Source: Desulfobacterales bacterium
GTDB lineage: Bacteria; Desulfobacterota; Desulfobulbia; Desulfobulbales; JAGXFP01
Direction: 5' to 3'
Length of the DNA stretch: 57,316 nucleotides
Assembly: GCA_024637225.1 (NCBI GenBank)
Contig: JAGXFP010000070.1
Span: 1-57,316 of the forward strand
The notes beneath the pieces were generated by a model, which saw nothing but the letters and a program-made list of their open reading frames with translations, ran no database searches and had not been told where the DNA came from. Positions 56,701 to 57,316 of this stretch are shown here, in pieces (positions within the stretch are counted from its first letter, which is position 1; every line of letters starts with the position of its first letter). The translations under genes and the position numbers were made by a program.

Positions 56701-57316
56701 CCAGAGCTTGTAGCGCGGCAGATGGTACCGTCACCGTAAAAGCGTTTCCGGTTACCGTGGCAGTAAGGTCCGTACCTCCCACATTTACAGTGACGGTCTG
56801 GCCATCTTCCACATCAGTGGTGGTTCCAGAAATGCTCAAGTCAGAATCATCTTCAACAGCGTTAATGTACCCGTCTGAAATAGGTGTGGTGATCGCGATG
56901 GTCGGTGCCAGCATATCAACGGGCTGCACATTCTGGATCGCGGCATCGTTCGGGTTGCCCGCCAGATCGGTTGCAACGTCGGCATTGACGTCAACGGTGA
57001 CACTACCTTCAAAACCGGCGGTCGGGGTTACGACCAGGGTATACTCGCTGGCGGAGACTTCCGTAAAAGTACCTTTCGTGCCGTTGACGACGTCAATATC
57101 GGCGGCGCTGAAGCCGGTCACATCATCGGAGAAGGTAAAGGTATAGGTGATCTCGCCTCCGGCGATGTTGCCGGTCCCGGCTTCATCGTCGGTGATCGTA
57201 ACCGTCGGCGCTGTGATGTCATAGTCGTAACTGGCTGCAGACTGAACGGCGGGGTTGCCGGCAACATCGGCAACATCGGCCGTGACGTTTACGGTCCCTT
57301 CGCCAAGGGCCTGCAG
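50789..57316 (-). CDS. Giant Ig-like/RTX adhesin, C-terminal part
   Basis: The frame is open to the window edge; 2175 residues are visible and the N-terminus is missing. About 1420 residues of Ig-like domains of two types come first. Type A begins TVxITDDEAGTGNIAGGDITYTF; type B begins TVAITTPISDGYINAVEDDSDL. Eight A and five full B domains follow the order A-B-(A-A-B)x3-A-B. A different Ig-like domain follows (TVALKLDSNENVISDD...). Then come RTX calcium-binding nonapeptides (GGxGxDxLx) in about seven blocks, alternating with YxIENLTGS segments. The last 130 residues end in VAVIHWDFV, a type I secretion signal. It should be secreted by the downstream ABC transporter and serve in adhesion or biofilm. 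Any GTG inside the visible part is not the real start. Confidence 0.88.
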   Translation of the reverse strand: MQALGEGTVNVTADVADVAGNPAVQSAASYDYDITAPTVTITDDEAGTGNIAGGEITYTFTFSDDVTGFSAADIDVVNGTKGTFTEVSASEYTLVVTPTAGFEGSVTVDVNADVATDLAGNPNDAAIQNVQPVDMLAPTIAITTPISDGYINAVEDDSDLSISGTTTDVEDGQTVTVNVGGTDLTATVTGNAFTVTVPSAALQALGEGTVNITADVADVAGNPAVQATASYVYDITPPTVAITDDHAGTGNIAGGDITYIFTFSEDVTGFSAADINLVNGTKGTFTQISASEYTLVVTPTADFEGNITVDVNSSIAIDTAANPNSAAIQSVQPVDMLAPTVAITDDEAGTGNIAGGDITYTFTFSEDMTGFTAADIDVVNGTKGTFTQVTASEYTLIVTPTADFEGNVTVDVNSNVATDLATNPNSAATQSVQTVDMLAPTVAINTPISDGYINAVEDDSDLSISGTTTDVEDGQTVTVNVGGTDYTASVTGNAFTVTVPSAALQVLSEGTVNITANVSDVVGNPAVQASASYVYDITPPTVTITDDEPGIGNIAGGDIIYTFTFSEDVTGFTAADIDVVNGAKGTFTQVSASEYTLNVTPTTGFEGNVTVDVNSGVATDLAANPNEAATQSVQPVDMQATTVTITDDEAGIGNIAGGDITYTFTFSEDVTGFTSDDINVVNGTKGTFTQITASEYTLLVTPTADFEGNVTVDVNADVAFDTSDNPNSAAIQSVQAVDMLAPTVAITTPISDGYINAVEDDSDLDISGTTTDVEDGQTVTVNVGGTDYTATVTGNAFTITVPSAALQALDEGTVNITADVSDVEGNPAIQATASYVYDISTPTVVITDDEAGTGNIAGGDITYTFTFSEDVTGFTAADIDVVNGTKGTFTQVTASEYTLLVTPTSGFEGNITVDVNAGVAIDRALIPNNAATQSVQAVDMLAPTVVITNDEAGTGNIAGGDITYTFTFSEDVTSFTAADIDVVNGTKGTFTQITAKQYTLVITPTAGFEGNITVDVNAGVAIDAAANPNSAAIQSVQAVDMLAPTVAITTPISDGYINAVEDDSDLIISGTTTDVEDGQTVTVNVGGTDYTTTVTGNAFTVTVPSADLLALSEGMVNITADVSDVVGNSAVQATASFGYDVTAPTVVITDDEAGTGNISGADITYTFAFSEDMTGFTAADIDVVKGTKGTFTQVTASEYTLVVTPPPGFEGNITVDVNAGVATDLAANPNSAAIQSVQAVDMLAPTVTITTPISDGYINALEDDSDLSIAGTTTDVEDGQTITVNVGGTDYTTTVTGNSFTVTVPSAALQALDEGTVNITADVSDVAGNPAVQSTTSYGYDITVANPTVALKLDSNENVISDDFDVTGTETGATIEFSPTGLPGSWNIIAPTFDPGSNTVYVRQTDLAGNVSSSTQFDFTYGSDSGENHQGHDGNADIIAGDIGDDTLEGLAGNDTLYGDGGTDLLYGGEGDDFLYGGSGDDTFYGGDGADTMDGGADNVDSDTVSYSGSGAVVAALVDGDGTGTVAGVTDTLYDIENLTGSSNNDELAGDVNANILKGGDGDDLLIGGGGGDTIYGGDADIVIGTDNGIDTVSYADAGSSVVAILADYDGTGTVAGVTDYFYDIENLTGSDYDDELTGDVNDNILKGGAGDDILIGGEGNDELDGGTNSVNGDTVSYAGAGGPVVAILTDGDGTGTVGGSETDLLYGIENLTGSDYDDELTGDVNDNILEGGDGDDLLIGGGGADELDGGANSAIGDTVSYANAGSAINASLVAGGTLGDANGDIYTEVENLIGSAFDDILTGDENANTLKGGDGDDILSGGDGVDTIYGGDESTDTGIDTVSYANASSNVDASLVTGQGTVAGVTDNFYGIENLIGSANADILTGDGLDNILTGGGGGDLLTGGGGSDTASYANADAGVTALLNPDMWFFQSGDAAGDEFYGIENLSGSDYADTLFGDDNANTLSGGGGNDTLKGYGGDDVLIGGTGNDSLDGGAGNDTVSYADAGGALDATLVAGSGSGTVGADTDTYSNIESLIGSSYDDTIHVSASNPPISVDGGADLGGVGDTLVLQDLGAAYDLTDLTTVTSNIETLDISNDSVETSITITSQDIQNMVNDGNASELTIMADSGDSLVIALDTGETMSPATFDTGADHTYTISDGGGSPVAVIHWDFV
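51190..53030 (-). repeat. RTX nonapeptide repeat region
   Basis: Glycine/aspartate-rich GGxGxDxLx arrays in about seven blocks of roughly 83-90 codons, separated by DTVSYAxAG...IENLTGS linkers. The DNA is also near-identical between blocks: a 60-bp stretch at about 52131-52196 recurs at about 52380-52445 with almost no change, which implies recent duplication or gene conversion. Confidence 0.85.
53270..57316 (-). repeat. Ig-like tandem repeats with AAB higher-order unit
   Basis: Type B domains recur with starts of matching segments near 53460, 54060, 54960, 55866 and 56770. Spacing is about 600, 900, 906 and 904 bp, i.e. an A-A-B unit of about 903 bp repeated three times, with A-B at each end. 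Copies are very similar at DNA level, and the array continues past the window edge. Confidence 0.85.

Noticed and set aside
51190-57316. Repeated DNA as a CRISPR or non-coding tandem array
   Set aside because: The repeats are in one continuous open frame with Ig-like and RTX protein periodicity.
57121-57316. GTG at 57121 as the start of the adhesin
   Set aside because: The same frame and domain pattern continue without break to the window edge, so the real start is outside.

Overview
The window looks like chromosomal DNA of a mesophilic, moderately GC-rich Gram-negative deltaproteobacterium (Desulfobacterota; a Desulfobulbales- or Desulfuromonadales-like lineage is my best guess). This rests on gene content: RNase E/G with a long N-terminal tail, a COG0731-type radical SAM protein, an acetate module (DUF4212/SSS symporter, cNMP-CBS-DUF294 protein, DnaQ-like exonuclease, Acs), LptD, PilT, many HAMP/PAS/GGDEF/HD-GYP and hybrid-kinase proteins, and a treT-glgX-treZ-treY cluster. 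No rRNA, tRNA, CRISPR array or prophage is visible.

Layout. 1-330: 3' end of rmuC. 820-2283: membrane HAMP/GGDEF-type protein. 2284-2916: IS200-type element. 3056-7141: lipoprotein, zinc-ribbon/pseudo-receiver protein, PilT, MltA. 7438-15460: small membrane protein, then the acetate module with a textbook sigma70 promoter. 15768-22745: RNase H-like exonuclease, PAS-GAF-HD-GYP protein, RNase E/G and radical SAM protein. 23358-29672: ilvD, lptD, a DHH phosphoesterase and an MltB-like transglycosylase. 29784-35255: YqeY-like protein, then a split phosphorelay (NarL-type regulator, HPt protein, divergent 7TMR-DISM hybrid kinase). 35600-38765: small secreted protein, an unknown protein, an SGNH hydrolase, and a ferritin-like/receiver pair. 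39159-48400: trehalose and glycogen operon on the minus strand (DUF5752, TreT, GlgX, TreZ, TreY). 48611-57316: type I secretion ABC transporter and the C-terminal 2175 residues of a giant Ig-like/RTX adhesin whose N-terminus lies outside the window.

The most unusual feature is the density of small mobile repeats and their entry into genes. A 157-bp element with GTAA...TTAC ends (IS66-like termini) occurs as two full copies, each flanked by an 8-bp target duplication. One lies inside the mltB-like gene and one inside treZ. Element plus duplication is 165 bp, i.e. 55 codons, so both genes stay open across the insertion. A second repeat of about 57 bp encodes part of the LptD signal peptide, and also both the stop codon of glgX and the N-terminus of TreZ. 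A third family (ends CCTGAATC...GATTCAGG, about 120-310 bp) repeatedly ends just upstream of start codons and supplies their Shine-Dalgarno-like AGGA or AGGG. A fourth family carries the TTGATGGCGTCGCAAAAAGTC-like terminus.

Functionally the window combines acetate uptake and activation, cyclic-di-GMP-type and phosphorelay signalling, envelope biogenesis and peptidoglycan remodelling, trehalose synthesis by two routes (TreT; TreY/TreZ with GlgX), and secretion of a large repeat adhesin.
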